Assembly (NCBI GenBank): GCA_964577435.1
Contig: CAZNZD010000040.1
Coordinates: 1 to 14,704 of the forward strand
Direction of reading: 5' to 3'
Length of the DNA stretch: 14,704 bases
Source of the DNA: MWDF01 sp964577435
Lineage (GTDB): Bacteria > Bacillota > DTU025 > MWDF01
How positions within the stretch are numbered: position 1 is the stretch's first letter; every line of letters starts with the position of its first letter. Both the position numbers and the translations under genes were made by a program. The notes below the pieces were generated by a model. The model was not told the DNA's origin, searched no databases, and saw only the letters and a list, made by a program, of their open reading frames with translations. Shown here piece after piece: positions 6,157 to 12,933 of this stretch.

Positions 6157-6744
6157 TTGCCTGACGTAAGAAAGATCGAAGAGTCACTGAAGCACCATAA
6201 CATACCTGGCGATATCGCTGATGTGGTGCTTCGTCCCGAAACCCCGGGGCATTGCTTCGGGAAAGCGGCAAAAGCCAGGCGCCTAGTGCAGGTCATAGAC
6301 AGGATGGATGCCACCCTGGAAAGGCAGCTTCTTATAGAGGTCATGGGCTGGTGTGCCTGCTGCAAGGGCGGCAGCAGGGAGGCTGACTGCAAAGCCTATA
6401 GGAAGGCGACCGCTGGATCCGACCTTAAGTCCAGGATTGAGGGGCTGTCATCGCTGAGATTCATGGGAAACCCGAAGCTGAACAGCGACGGTACAATCTC
6501 CGCCTGGATAAGCTGGAAGGTAAAGGACAGGTATCTGTGCCCATGCCCCTGCTTCTCGGGCCTTCAGCTTTCCGAGCCGGTGTCCCTTACCTACTGCCTG
6601 TGCTGCGCCGGGCATTTCCTGCATCACTACGGAAATGCCCTGGGTGTGAAGCTTGAAACAATCGGTGTGATATCCTCGGCATTAAACAGCAAAGGCGCGA
6701 AGCCCTGCGAGTTCGCCTACAGGCTCTGCAGCGGCGAAGATTGA
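6157..6744 (+). CDS. cysteine-rich protein of unknown function (possibly DUF6144-like)
   Basis: This encodes 195 residues from TTG 6157, chosen because GGGGGT (6145-6150) sits 6 bases upstream. Thirteen cysteines cluster in four groups: Cys33; WCACCKGGSREADC (66-78); YLCPCPCFSG (128-132); and TYCLCCAGHF (147-150), with Cys184 and Cys191 near the end. The layout is an N-terminal helical part, a metal-binding-looking centre, and a C-terminal half in which a YC-x-CC-x-GH segment precedes an alpha/beta tail ending CEFAYRLC. This resembles proteins I recall as DUF6144, some with 4-vinyl-reductase-like tails, but I hold that loosely. It probably binds zinc or an Fe-S cluster (inference). There is no signal peptide. 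The next gene's SD lies just past its stop. Confidence 0.65.
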   Translation: MPDVRKIEESLKHHNIPGDIADVVLRPETPGHCFGKAAKARRLVQVIDRMDATLERQLLIEVMGWCACCKGGSREADCKAYRKATAGSDLKSRIEGLSSLRFMGNPKLNSDGTISAWISWKVKDRYLCPCPCFSGLQLSEPVSLTYCLCCAGHFLHHYGNALGVKLETIGVISSALNSKGAKPCEFAYRLCSGED

Positions 6745-6761
6745 TGCCTTCGGAGGATGCC

Positions 6762-7046
6762 ATGCTTGAGAAGAAGGCGTATGCGAACGGACAGAAGGTG
6801 TACGAGTTGGCTGAAGGCAGGCTCACCTTCTTTTATAAGAACGGGTCGATGAAGGCACAAGGACCTTACCAGTGGGAGCTTATGACTGGACAGTGGCGCT
6901 TCTACCGGGAAGGCGGCGAGCTCTGGCAGGTCGGCCACTTCCTTGATGGCGTGAAGGACGGGGAATGGATACGTTACGGCAAGGATGGCTTGCCGGAGTA
7001 CCGCGAGAGCTTCACAGGCGGCAGGAAGGCAAAGTCGGTCGAATAA
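6762..7046 (+). CDS. MORN-repeat / YwqK-like small protein
   Basis: This encodes 94 residues from ATG 6762, which has GGAGG (6752-6756) 5 bases upstream. An upstream in-frame ATG at 6744 lacks a site. The protein is a run of short beta-hairpin repeats of MORN_2/YwqK type: GRLTFFYKNGSMKAQGPY, then TGQWRFYREGGELWQVGHF, then GVKDGEWIRYGKDGLPEYRESF. Each has the G-x-W/F-x-x-Y/F-x-x-G-x-L pattern. Proteins annotated YwqK are called antitoxin components of YwqJ-type toxins in Bacillus. No toxin candidate adjoins this gene, so that role is not supported here, and a general protein- or membrane-binding module is as likely. The gene starts 17 bases after the cysteine-rich gene ends. Confidence 0.72.
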   Translation: MLEKKAYANGQKVYELAEGRLTFFYKNGSMKAQGPYQWELMTGQWRFYREGGELWQVGHFLDGVKDGEWIRYGKDGLPEYRESFTGGRKAKSVE

Positions 7047-7113
7047 CCATGCAGGAAGGCTCATTAGGGGCACATCCGGTTTGATATGATCGCCGGAGGA
7101 TCCCTTAAGCGAA

Positions 7114-8106
7114 ATGGGGATGCCTATGGAAGCCTTGGACATTGAACTGACGAGAAGCCCGGAGCCTTGGACATCCTACAATGCCCTAAGGCATCTATCC
7201 GGCCTGCCTGATGAGCATCCGGAGGTTAGAGGCGCAAGGGAGCTAATGCTTTCGCACCCGAACGTCGCCGAGCTAGTCGAAAGCCTTCAGGTTTGGCCCG
7301 GCAAGGTGATATCGAGCCATAAGAGCGCCTGGCAGCCTTATCACAGGCTCGCCTTCACAGCCGACATCGGGCTTACGGTGAAAGATGAGTGCATGAAGGA
7401 TGTAGTAGAAAAGGTGATGGAGAGCTTCTCAGAGGAGGGCTTGCCCGAACTGCCGATGCCCTTGGAGGGTAGCTCCCGCGTCAGCACGGCCGCGACGTTG
7501 GCATGGGCGGCATGCGACGCCCCGACGACGCTATACGCCCTCTCTTCGATGGGTCTTTCAGAAGATGCCATGGTCAGGAATGGGTTTGACTATCTTCTAA
7601 GCCTTGCAAGGCCCAACGGTTGGGGTTGCAGCGTATCTCCCAAGCTGGGTGGCTTCAGAGGCCCTGGAAAGAGGTCCGACCCCTGCCCTTACGCTAACCT
7701 GATAATGCTGAAGCTGATTTCCGCCCACAAGGGGATCATCTACGGGTCTGAGGCGAGATCAGGCGTCGAATGCCTGCTTGGGCTTTGGGAGCGCAGCATG
7801 GAGGAGCATCCGTACATATTCTGGATGGGAACTGACTTCCGCAAGTTGAAGGCCCCGTTCATCTGGTATGACATCCTGCATGTGGCCGAAGTCCTCTCCC
7901 GCTTCCCCGCTGCAATCGGCGACCCCCGCTTCTTGGACGTGGTGGGAACCATAAACAGCAAGGCGGACCCATGCGGCATGTTCACCGCGGAATCGGCCTG
8001 GCTTCCATGGAAGAGATGGGACTTCGGCCAGACGAAGCTTCCCTCATCTTGGATCAGCCTGAGGGTCAGGCTGATTAACAGGCGCCTGGCTGGGCTTGGC
8101 AGTTAG
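7114..8106 (+). CDS. alpha-alpha toroid (prenyltransferase / squalene-cyclase-like repeat) protein
   Basis: This encodes 330 residues with no signal peptide. The body shows repeated paired helices with the Gly/Trp-rich turns of terpenoid-cyclase and prenyltransferase-type alpha-alpha toroids: RPNGWGCSVSPKLGGFRGPG (166-185), DPCPYANLIMLKLISA (189-204), SGVECLLGLW (216-225), FIWYDILHVAEVLSRFP (249-265), and KADPCGMFTAESAW followed by KRWDFGQTKLPSSWISL (283-316). It lacks the DxDD acid motif of class II cyclases and a complete QW repeat set, so cyclase activity is doubtful. It is more likely a structural or small-molecule-binding member. The ATG at 7114 is 14 bases from GGAGG (7095-7099); ATG 7126 is an alternative. 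Its stop lies 6 bases from that of the convergent VOC gene. Confidence 0.6.
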   Translation: MGMPMEALDIELTRSPEPWTSYNALRHLSGLPDEHPEVRGARELMLSHPNVAELVESLQVWPGKVISSHKSAWQPYHRLAFTADIGLTVKDECMKDVVEKVMESFSEEGLPELPMPLEGSSRVSTAATLAWAACDAPTTLYALSSMGLSEDAMVRNGFDYLLSLARPNGWGCSVSPKLGGFRGPGKRSDPCPYANLIMLKLISAHKGIIYGSEARSGVECLLGLWERSMEEHPYIFWMGTDFRKLKAPFIWYDILHVAEVLSRFPAAIGDPRFLDVVGTINSKADPCGMFTAESAWLPWKRWDFGQTKLPSSWISLRVRLINRRLAGLGS

Positions 8107-8112
8107 CTTCCC

Positions 8113-8532
8113 CTATTCTCCAGAATCGTGGCTGAACTGCCACTGGATGCCGTACTTATCCGTTACGTTGCCGTAGCATTTGCTCCAGAACGTCTCCTGA
8201 AGGGGCATTGTGACCATCCCCTCATCTGCCATCCTGTTAAACAGCCTCTTCACCTCATCAGCATCCTTAAGCACCAGCGTGATGCTTATGTTATTGCCCA
8301 CATTGTGAGGCCAGCCCTCCGGTATGTCGGAGAACATGATGTTGATCCCCTCGATATTGAGGCTTGTGAACATGATGAGCCCTGCGTTCCTCTCATCCAC
8401 CTTGTAGTCTGGATCCGGAGGCGCGTCTGCGAAGGTCATGAACTCAGGAATCGGCTTCCTGAAGACATCCGCGTAGAAGAGCACAGCCTCCCTGCAGTTT
8501 CCGTCGTAGTTGATGAACAGGCTTATGGCCAT
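8113..8532 (-). CDS. VOC-family protein (PhnB-like, glyoxalase/bleomycin-resistance fold)
   Basis: This encodes 139 residues, typical for a single PhnB-type vicinal-oxygen-chelate protein with two beta-alpha-beta-beta-beta modules. Module one has the opening FINYDGNCREAVLFYADVF (6-24, in parts) and the strand GINIMFSDIPEG. Module two has NISITLVLKDADEVKRLFNRM (81-101), FWSKCYGNVTDKYGIQWQFSH (115-135). These are the usual landmarks of the 3-demethylubiquinone-methyltransferase-like/PhnB group. Members bind metals or small molecules; this group has no single fixed reaction, and the PhnB name does not imply phosphonate metabolism. The ATG follows AAGGAAGGTGG. The gene stands alone on the minus strand, convergent with the toroid gene and divergent from the zinc transporter gene. 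Confidence 0.88.
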   Translation of the reverse strand: MAISLFINYDGNCREAVLFYADVFRKPIPEFMTFADAPPDPDYKVDERNAGLIMFTSLNIEGINIMFSDIPEGWPHNVGNNISITLVLKDADEVKRLFNRMADEGMVTMPLQETFWSKCYGNVTDKYGIQWQFSHDSGE

Positions 8533-8629
8533 TTCGCCACCTTCCTTATCGGAGATTCATGAGCCGGGCACTTAGATATTTCACAGAGCACGGATAAAAC
8601 CTGCCGGCAAATGAAAAAAGCCGCTTCCT

Positions 8630-8648
8630 GTTGTATCCTAGATGCAAC
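8630..8648. promoter_or_regulatory. near-perfect inverted repeat upstream of the ZIP transporter
   Basis: GTTGTATC (8630-8637), CTA, GATGCAAC (8641-8648) form 8-base arms with a single mismatch, 28 bases before the TTG start of the metal transporter gene. The spacing and symmetry fit a dimeric regulator's operator. I cannot assign it to Zur, MntR or a MerR-type regulator. I see no convincing promoter for either flanking gene in this 143-base gap. Confidence 0.35.
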
Positions 8649-8675
8649 GGTGTTCTTCTCTGAGGGGGTAATAAC

Positions 8676-9488
8676 TTGGACATAGGGACAAAGGACCTTC
8701 TTCTCGCCTTCGGCCTTACGGTATTCGCAGGTCTGTCCACCGGAATAGGCAGCGCCCTCGCCTTCTACACGAAAAGGGCCAACCACAAGTTCCTTTCCGG
8801 TGCTTTGGGCTTCTCGGCTGGCGTTATGATCTACGTGTCCCTTGTGGAGATATTCGCCAAGGCCAGGGTGTCCCTAGACGCGTTCTATGGGAGCCCCAAA
8901 GGCTATATTGTCACCACTTTGGCATTCTTCGCAGGAATCGCCTTCATTGCGATCATCGACAGGCTGGTTCCGAGCGCAGAGAATCCGCACGAGGTCAGAG
9001 ACGTTAGCGAGATACGCTCGCCCAAGCCTTCAAGCTCCGCTCTTCTCAGGATGGGGATGTTCTCGGCGCTTGCGATAACGATACACAACTTCCCGGAAGG
9101 CCTTGCGACTTTCACAAGCGCCCTTCAGGACGCACGCCTCGGCATAAGCATCGCCGTCGCGGTCGCAATCCACAATATCCCCGAGGGAATAGCAGTATCA
9201 GTGCCGATATACTTCGCGACCGGGAGCAGGAGGAAAGCCTTCCTCTACTCCTTCCTCTCGGGCCTTTCCGAGCCTGTAGGGGCAGTAATCGGTTACCTGA
9301 TTCTTATGCGTTACTTCAACCAGGCCATGTTCGGCATCATATTCGCATCCGTCGCCGGCATCATGGTCTACATATCACTGGACGAGCTGCTGCCCACCGC
9401 TGAGAAGTACGGCGAACACCATATCGCAATCTATGGGCTGATCGCAGGCATGGCCGTCATGGCGGCAAGCCTTATGCTGTTCGCCTGA
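8676..9488 (+). CDS. zupT: ZIP-family metal transporter (ZupT-like)
   Basis: This encodes 270 residues, an inner-membrane importer of zinc and other divalent metals. Eight hydrophobic segments can be traced (7-30, 38-60, 77-97, 126-150, 156-181, 187-211, 218-236, 249-269). The metal-path motifs are intact: HNFPEG (137-142) in segment four, HNIPEG (166-171) in segment five, SEP (198-200) in segment six and DELLP (236-240). A variable loop with few histidines lies between segments three and four (about 98-122), as in ZupT-type members. The start is TTG 8676 with GGGGGT (8664-8669) 6 bases upstream. A dyad at 8630-8648 may regulate it. The gene heads the + strand run and is followed after 13 bases by the GIY-YIG-like gene. 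Family certain; metal preference not determinable. Confidence 0.93.
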   Translation: MDIGTKDLLLAFGLTVFAGLSTGIGSALAFYTKRANHKFLSGALGFSAGVMIYVSLVEIFAKARVSLDAFYGSPKGYIVTTLAFFAGIAFIAIIDRLVPSAENPHEVRDVSEIRSPKPSSSALLRMGMFSALAITIHNFPEGLATFTSALQDARLGISIAVAVAIHNIPEGIAVSVPIYFATGSRRKAFLYSFLSGLSEPVGAVIGYLILMRYFNQAMFGIIFASVAGIMVYISLDELLPTAEKYGEHHIAIYGLIAGMAVMAASLMLFA

Positions 9489-9501
9489 CAGGAGGGCGCA
9501 A

Positions 9502-9840
9502 ATGTCGGACAAAGGAAGCCTCAGACAGGCTTATAAGCAGCGCAAGGTTGTTGGCGGCGTCGGCGCCGTGAGAAATGCCGCTGACGGCAGGCTGCTAATC
9601 GAATCTGCGGTCGACATCGATTCCAAGAGGAACCGGTTCAGCTTCGCCAAGTCGTCGGGCCTGTGCATATACCCCAGGCTGCAGGAGGATTGGGCAAGGC
9701 TTGGGCCGGCGGCATTCGAGTACGAGGTGCTTGAGGCCCTCGAAAAGCCCGAGGATGAGACTATAAAGCAGTTCGGCGAGGATGTAGAGCTTCTGGAGAG
9801 GATCTGGCTTGAGAATATCCCGGAATCTTCAAGGTACTGA
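9502..9840 (+). CDS. GIY-YIG nuclease-like protein with degenerate motif
   Basis: This encodes 112 residues resembling the small GIY-YIG-family proteins of Bacillota that begin K-x-x-Y-K and read AGVYQIKN in the first strand. Here that segment is GGVGAVRNAADGRLLIESAVD (18-38, in two parts): the GIY tyrosine is glycine (Gly21) and the YIG triad reads IES (33-35). The downstream pattern YPRLQEDWARLGPAAFEYEVLEALEKPEDE (58-86, in parts), with a closing KxxxxLLERIWLE-like helix, matches the family. Loss of the first catalytic tyrosine argues against nuclease activity; a nucleic-acid-binding role is possible. The ATG has AGGAGGG at 5-base spacing. It sits between the metal transporter and the GNAT fusion, each a short gap away. 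Confidence 0.68.
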   Translation: MSDKGSLRQAYKQRKVVGGVGAVRNAADGRLLIESAVDIDSKRNRFSFAKSSGLCIYPRLQEDWARLGPAAFEYEVLEALEKPEDETIKQFGEDVELLERIWLENIPESSRY

Positions 9841-9858
9841 GCTTGAGGAGGCATCGCT

Positions 9859-10995
9859 GTGCTATTTGTCCCGATTAAGACCGAGAGGCTAGTCATAAGG
9901 CTTATGGAGGAGAAGGACGCCCCCGAGGTCTTCCGCTACAGAAGCCTGCCCGAAGTGGAAGTCTATCAGGCAGGTTGGCCCGAAAGCGAGGAAGCGTGCG
10001 CCTCTTTCGCAAGGGTGAACTGCTCTCGGCCCTCCTTCCAGCCGGGAGAGTACACCCAGCTTGCCATAGTAAGGCAGGAAGACGGCCTTCTGCTGGGCGA
10101 TATGGGGATACTAATCGGCGAGGGCGGCTTCCAAGCCGAGCTCGGTTTCACACTTGCGCCTTTCTACCAGGGTCAGGGGTTCGGGACGGAAGCCGTCGAG
10201 GCAGTACTCGGGCACCTTTTCGAGCAAAGGGGGCTTCACAGGGCCTACGGCTCCGTGGATCCAAACAACCTGCCTTCGATAAGGCTTATGGAGAGGCTGG
10301 GCTTCAGGCGCGAGGCCCACCTGAAGAGAAGCTACCGCATGCGCGGAAGCTGGTATGACGATGTCATCTACGGCCTTCTTGACGAGGAATGGACTGGTAG
10401 GCGCAGAAGCGGCCCCGAGGCAGGGCGTGAAGATGGCCAGGCATATGCTCCGAGCGGACACGCGATTTCGATACGCCAGCTGGATAAGGGGCAGTACAAT
10501 GGCAGGAAGCTTGTATTCGAGTATAAGACTTCCACATATTACGATGTCGTCTCCGAGCCCGGTTCGGTATTCTCCGTGAAGCTCGTCGAGAAGCCCCTGC
10601 CAAAGCCTACAAGGAAAGCATTCGAAAGCGCGCTCTTCGAGGACTGGCTGACCTCTCCTGTAGCCTTTGCCGCAGCAGACGGGACCGACCTTGGTTACAT
10701 TGAGGCCGACCGTGAGGACTGGCACAACAGGATGAGGGTCACAGAGCTTCTGGTGCTTGAGCCATATAGGGGCCGCGGCATCGGCAAAGCCCTTCTGGAC
10801 AGGATAAAAACCCTTGCGGCTCATGAGGGCTATCGGGAGATCGTACTCGAGACCCAGAGCTGCAACGTTCCCGCCATAGGCTTCTATATGAGCCAGGGAT
10901 TCAAAGTGGTCGGAATCGACCTCTCCTGCTACACGGACGCGGACCTCGAAAGAGGAGAAGTCAGGCTGGAGATGGCTTTCAGAGTCAGGGGGTAG
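9859..10995 (+). CDS. fusion of two GNAT acetyltransferases: RimJ/RimL-type plus streptothricin-acetyltransferase-like
   Basis: This encodes 378 residues from GTG 9859 (AGGAGG at 9846-9851, 7-base spacing). Domain one (about 3-178) is a RimJ/RimL-type GNAT: KTERLVIRLMEEKDA, the acetyl-CoA loop YQGQGFGTEA (103-112), and DPNNLPSIRLMERLGFR (134-150). A hydrophilic linker (about 179-202) joins domain two (203-378), with RQLDKGQYNGRKLVFEY, the loop YRGRGIGKAL (303-312), and ETQSCNVPAIGFYMSQGF (331-348). Domain two most resembles SatA-type streptothricin acetyltransferases, which acetylate the beta-lysine of that antibiotic. Both acetyl-CoA loops are intact. GNAT specificity is hard to predict, so substrates are inference. 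No internal stop or frameshift is seen. The tandem could have formed by fusion of neighbouring genes; relatives are normally separate proteins of about 170 residues. Confidence 0.85.
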   Translation: MLFVPIKTERLVIRLMEEKDAPEVFRYRSLPEVEVYQAGWPESEEACASFARVNCSRPSFQPGEYTQLAIVRQEDGLLLGDMGILIGEGGFQAELGFTLAPFYQGQGFGTEAVEAVLGHLFEQRGLHRAYGSVDPNNLPSIRLMERLGFRREAHLKRSYRMRGSWYDDVIYGLLDEEWTGRRRSGPEAGREDGQAYAPSGHAISIRQLDKGQYNGRKLVFEYKTSTYYDVVSEPGSVFSVKLVEKPLPKPTRKAFESALFEDWLTSPVAFAAADGTDLGYIEADREDWHNRMRVTELLVLEPYRGRGIGKALLDRIKTLAAHEGYREIVLETQSCNVPAIGFYMSQGFKVVGIDLSCYTDADLERGEVRLEMAFRVRG

Positions 10996-10998
10996 GCC

Positions 10999-11406
10999 AT
11001 GAAGGACACCAGGATTGAGGATTTCAGGAAGATCAGGGAGCTTATGAGGAAGTATGAGGACCGCTTCACCCCTAAGACGGACATCGAGGGCAGATATGAG
11101 CTGTATGCCGTGAAGGAGCTTGTCATCGAGGGCAGGAAGCGCAAGGAGGTATACTTCTCCGCTGCGATCATCCAAAGCAGCTATGTAGGCTTCTATTTCA
11201 TGCCTGTCTATGTAGATGAGGAAGTTAAGGCATTCCTCTCCCCTGGCCTGCTTAAGCTTCTCAAGGGGAAGTCGTGCTTCCACATAAGGGGCCTTGACGC
11301 AAGCCTCGAGGCAGATGTGCGCGACGCCCTTGATAGGGGTGCGGCCCTCTATGCGGAGAGGGGCTGGATGGAGGTCCGCAAGAAGGAGGATGGGCATGGC
11401 GCTTGA
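10999..11406 (+). CDS. small DUF1801-like protein
   Basis: This encodes 135 residues: a helical N-terminus (EDFRKIRELMRKYEDRFTP), a central beta region with VYFSAAIIQSSYVGFYFMPVYVD (51-73, in parts), then FLSPGLLKLLKGKSCFHIRGLD (79-100) and a helical tail. The SYVGFYFMPVY / LSP-x-L-x-x-x-x-x-GKSCF arrangement matches small proteins I recall as DUF1801-type (YdhG-like fold), with no established biochemical function. The ATG follows the previous stop by 3 bases, with AGGGGGT just upstream. Its last 11 bases overlap the MBL-hydrolase start. The tight packing suggests co-translation. Family identification is moderate; function is unknown. Confidence 0.68.
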   Translation: MKDTRIEDFRKIRELMRKYEDRFTPKTDIEGRYELYAVKELVIEGRKRKEVYFSAAIIQSSYVGFYFMPVYVDEEVKAFLSPGLLKLLKGKSCFHIRGLDASLEADVRDALDRGAALYAERGWMEVRKKEDGHGA

Positions 11407-12274
11407 GTTGAAGAAGTTGACCGACAGGACGGGATACTTCCCCGGCGGGACCAACATAGGCCTATATGCATGCGGGAAGGATGCTTACCTCATAGACAGC
11501 GGCAACGACAAGGAGGCAGGCAGGCGCCTTCTATCCGCCCTGAACTCCCTCGGGCTTGGCCTTGCTGCCGTGATCAACACCCATTCCAACGCCGACCACT
11601 GCGGCGGAAATCGCTTTCTGCAGGATAGGACCGGATGCAAGGTGATCAGCCCTGATATCGAGGCGGCTGTGATGATGCACCCCATTCTGGAGCCATCGCT
11701 TCTTTACGGTGGTAACCCGCCTGAGGAGCTTAAGAGCAAGTTCTTCATGGCGCAGCCCTCCTCCCCGCTTCCGGACGGCCTTGCCCAGCTTCCGGAGGGA
11801 TTGTCTTCCGTCGGTCTCCCGGGCCATTACCTGGGGATGTGCGGCTATCTGACCGACGACCGCGTGTTCTTCGCGGCCGACAGCCTGTTTTCGGAGCAGG
11901 TCCTGGACAAGTACCACATCTCCTTCCTCTATGACGTCGCCTCATATCTGAGGACGCTTGAGATGCTCCCTTCCATCGACTGTGACCTGTTTGTACCTTC
12001 CCATGCCGAACCTGTTGCCGACATCAGGCCGCTTGCCGCAAAGAACACCGCTAAGGTGAAAGAGATCGCGGATCTGGTAGTGCTCTTCTGCGCCAAGCCA
12101 ACAGGGCCGGACGACGTTCTCAAGCGGCTGTATGACAACTACGGGATGAGCCTCGATGTCGCACAGTACGCTCTTGCGGGAAGCACCGTCAGGTCATACC
12201 TCACATACCTGGTAAGTGATGGCAGGCTCGAGCGCCAGGTCATAGACAATAGGCTGGTTTATGTGCGCAAATGA
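11396..12274 (+). CDS. MBL-fold metallo-hydrolase with C-terminal winged-helix-like region
   Basis: This encodes 292 residues. The start is ATG 11396, with AAGGAGG (11383-11389) 6 bases upstream; the frame stays open further upstream but has no better site. The metallo-beta-lactamase fold is seen in INTHSNADHCGGN, where the HxHxDH motif reads His63, Asn65, Asp67, His68. It continues with LPGHYLGM (His144), AADSLF (Asp162) and PSHAEP (His203). The second His of the motif is Asn, as in other clostridial MBL proteins I recall, so one zinc site may be altered. Residues about 232-292 (KPTGPDDVLKRLYDNY, then SYLTYLVSDGRLERQ) resemble the winged-helix tail of such hydrolases. The substrate is unknown. 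It overlaps the preceding gene by 11 bases, and the nitroreductase follows after 22 bases. Confidence 0.85.
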   Translation: MALELKKLTDRTGYFPGGTNIGLYACGKDAYLIDSGNDKEAGRRLLSALNSLGLGLAAVINTHSNADHCGGNRFLQDRTGCKVISPDIEAAVMMHPILEPSLLYGGNPPEELKSKFFMAQPSSPLPDGLAQLPEGLSSVGLPGHYLGMCGYLTDDRVFFAADSLFSEQVLDKYHISFLYDVASYLRTLEMLPSIDCDLFVPSHAEPVADIRPLAAKNTAKVKEIADLVVLFCAKPTGPDDVLKRLYDNYGMSLDVAQYALAGSTVRSYLTYLVSDGRLERQVIDNRLVYVRK

Positions 12275-12296
12275 CGAATCGAACGGAGTGAAGGCG

Positions 12297-12893
12297 ATGG
12301 AATTCATGGAAGCTGTGGCAAAACGCCGCAGCATGTACTCAATAAGCGACGAGAGCACCATTGATATCGGAAGGGTGAGAAGCATACTGGAATCCGCCCT
12401 TCTTCATACCCCCTCACCCTACAACATCCAGCATGGAAGGATCGTGCTCCTAACAGGGCCCCATCATCTGAGGCTCTGGGATATCGTCATGGAGGCCCTT
12501 AGAGCAAGGGTCGCCCCTGAGAGATTCGGCAGGACGGAGGCGAAGGTGAACTCTTTCAAGGCAGGATACGCGACTGTGCTGTTCTTCAATGACGACGACG
12601 CAGTACGGGAGCTATCAGACCGGTTCCCCAAGTATGCAGAGACTTTCCCTATATGGGCACAGCACTCGCAGGGTATGCTGCAGTATGTTGTCTGGACTGC
12701 TCTGGAATCGGAGGGCCTTGGCGCAAACCTTCAGCACTATAACCCCATCATAGACGAGAAGGTGCACGCTGAGTGGCACATACCTTTTAGCTGGCAGCTC
12801 ATCGCCCAGATGCCATTCGGGAAGCCGACCGGCCCTGCCGGCGAGAAGAGCTTCCTTCCCCTTGAAGGGCGCTTCAAGGCATTTACTGACTGA
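12297..12893 (+). CDS. nitroreductase family protein (Frm2/HBN-like)
   Basis: This encodes 198 residues from ATG 12297, chosen because GGAGTG (12285-12290) sits 6 bases upstream; an ATG at 12261 has no site and lies inside the end of the MBL gene. This is the FMN-dependent nitroreductase fold of the Frm2/HBN1-like branch. Landmarks are AVAKRRSMYSISDESTID (N-terminus; FMN-phosphate-contacting KRRS at 9-12), HTPSPYNIQHGR (37-48), GYATVLFFNDDDA and the family-specific WTALESEGLGANLQHYNPI (133-151), then SWQLIAQMPFGKP. Members reduce nitro- or quinone-type compounds with NAD(P)H; the physiological substrate is unknown. It is the last gene before the regulated TetR cassette. Confidence 0.88.
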   Translation: MEFMEAVAKRRSMYSISDESTIDIGRVRSILESALLHTPSPYNIQHGRIVLLTGPHHLRLWDIVMEALRARVAPERFGRTEAKVNSFKAGYATVLFFNDDDAVRELSDRFPKYAETFPIWAQHSQGMLQYVVWTALESEGLGANLQHYNPIIDEKVHAEWHIPFSWQLIAQMPFGKPTGPAGEKSFLPLEGRFKAFTD

Positions 12894-12933
12894 ACCTGGC
12901 TCATCATGCTGGCTTTATACATACTTGGTATGT

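Noticed and set aside
6762..7046. A YwqJ/YwqK-type toxin-antitoxin pair
   Set aside because: The YwqK-like protein has no neighbouring deaminase or LXG toxin; the MORN-type repeat alone does not make an antitoxin.
7064..7090. A promoter (extended -10 TGATATGAT) before the toroid gene
   Set aside because: The -35 is poor and the implied transcript start would fall on the SD, so the match is probably chance.
3092..8106. An integron-like gene cassette array
   Set aside because: Gene gaps are too short (often overlapping) for attC sites, and I saw no repeated inverted structures or integrase.
11294..11395. Upstream ATG at 11294 for the MBL hydrolase
   Set aside because: The extra 34 residues are Arg-rich, overlap the previous gene and have no SD; AAGGAGG at 11383-11389 points to ATG 11396.
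10111..11457. A 448-codon open frame on the minus strand
   Set aside because: It lies entirely opposite the GNAT fusion, DUF1801-like and early MBL genes, which have clear family motifs and SDs. It is the mirror of GC-biased codon use, has no recognisable domain and crosses gene boundaries.
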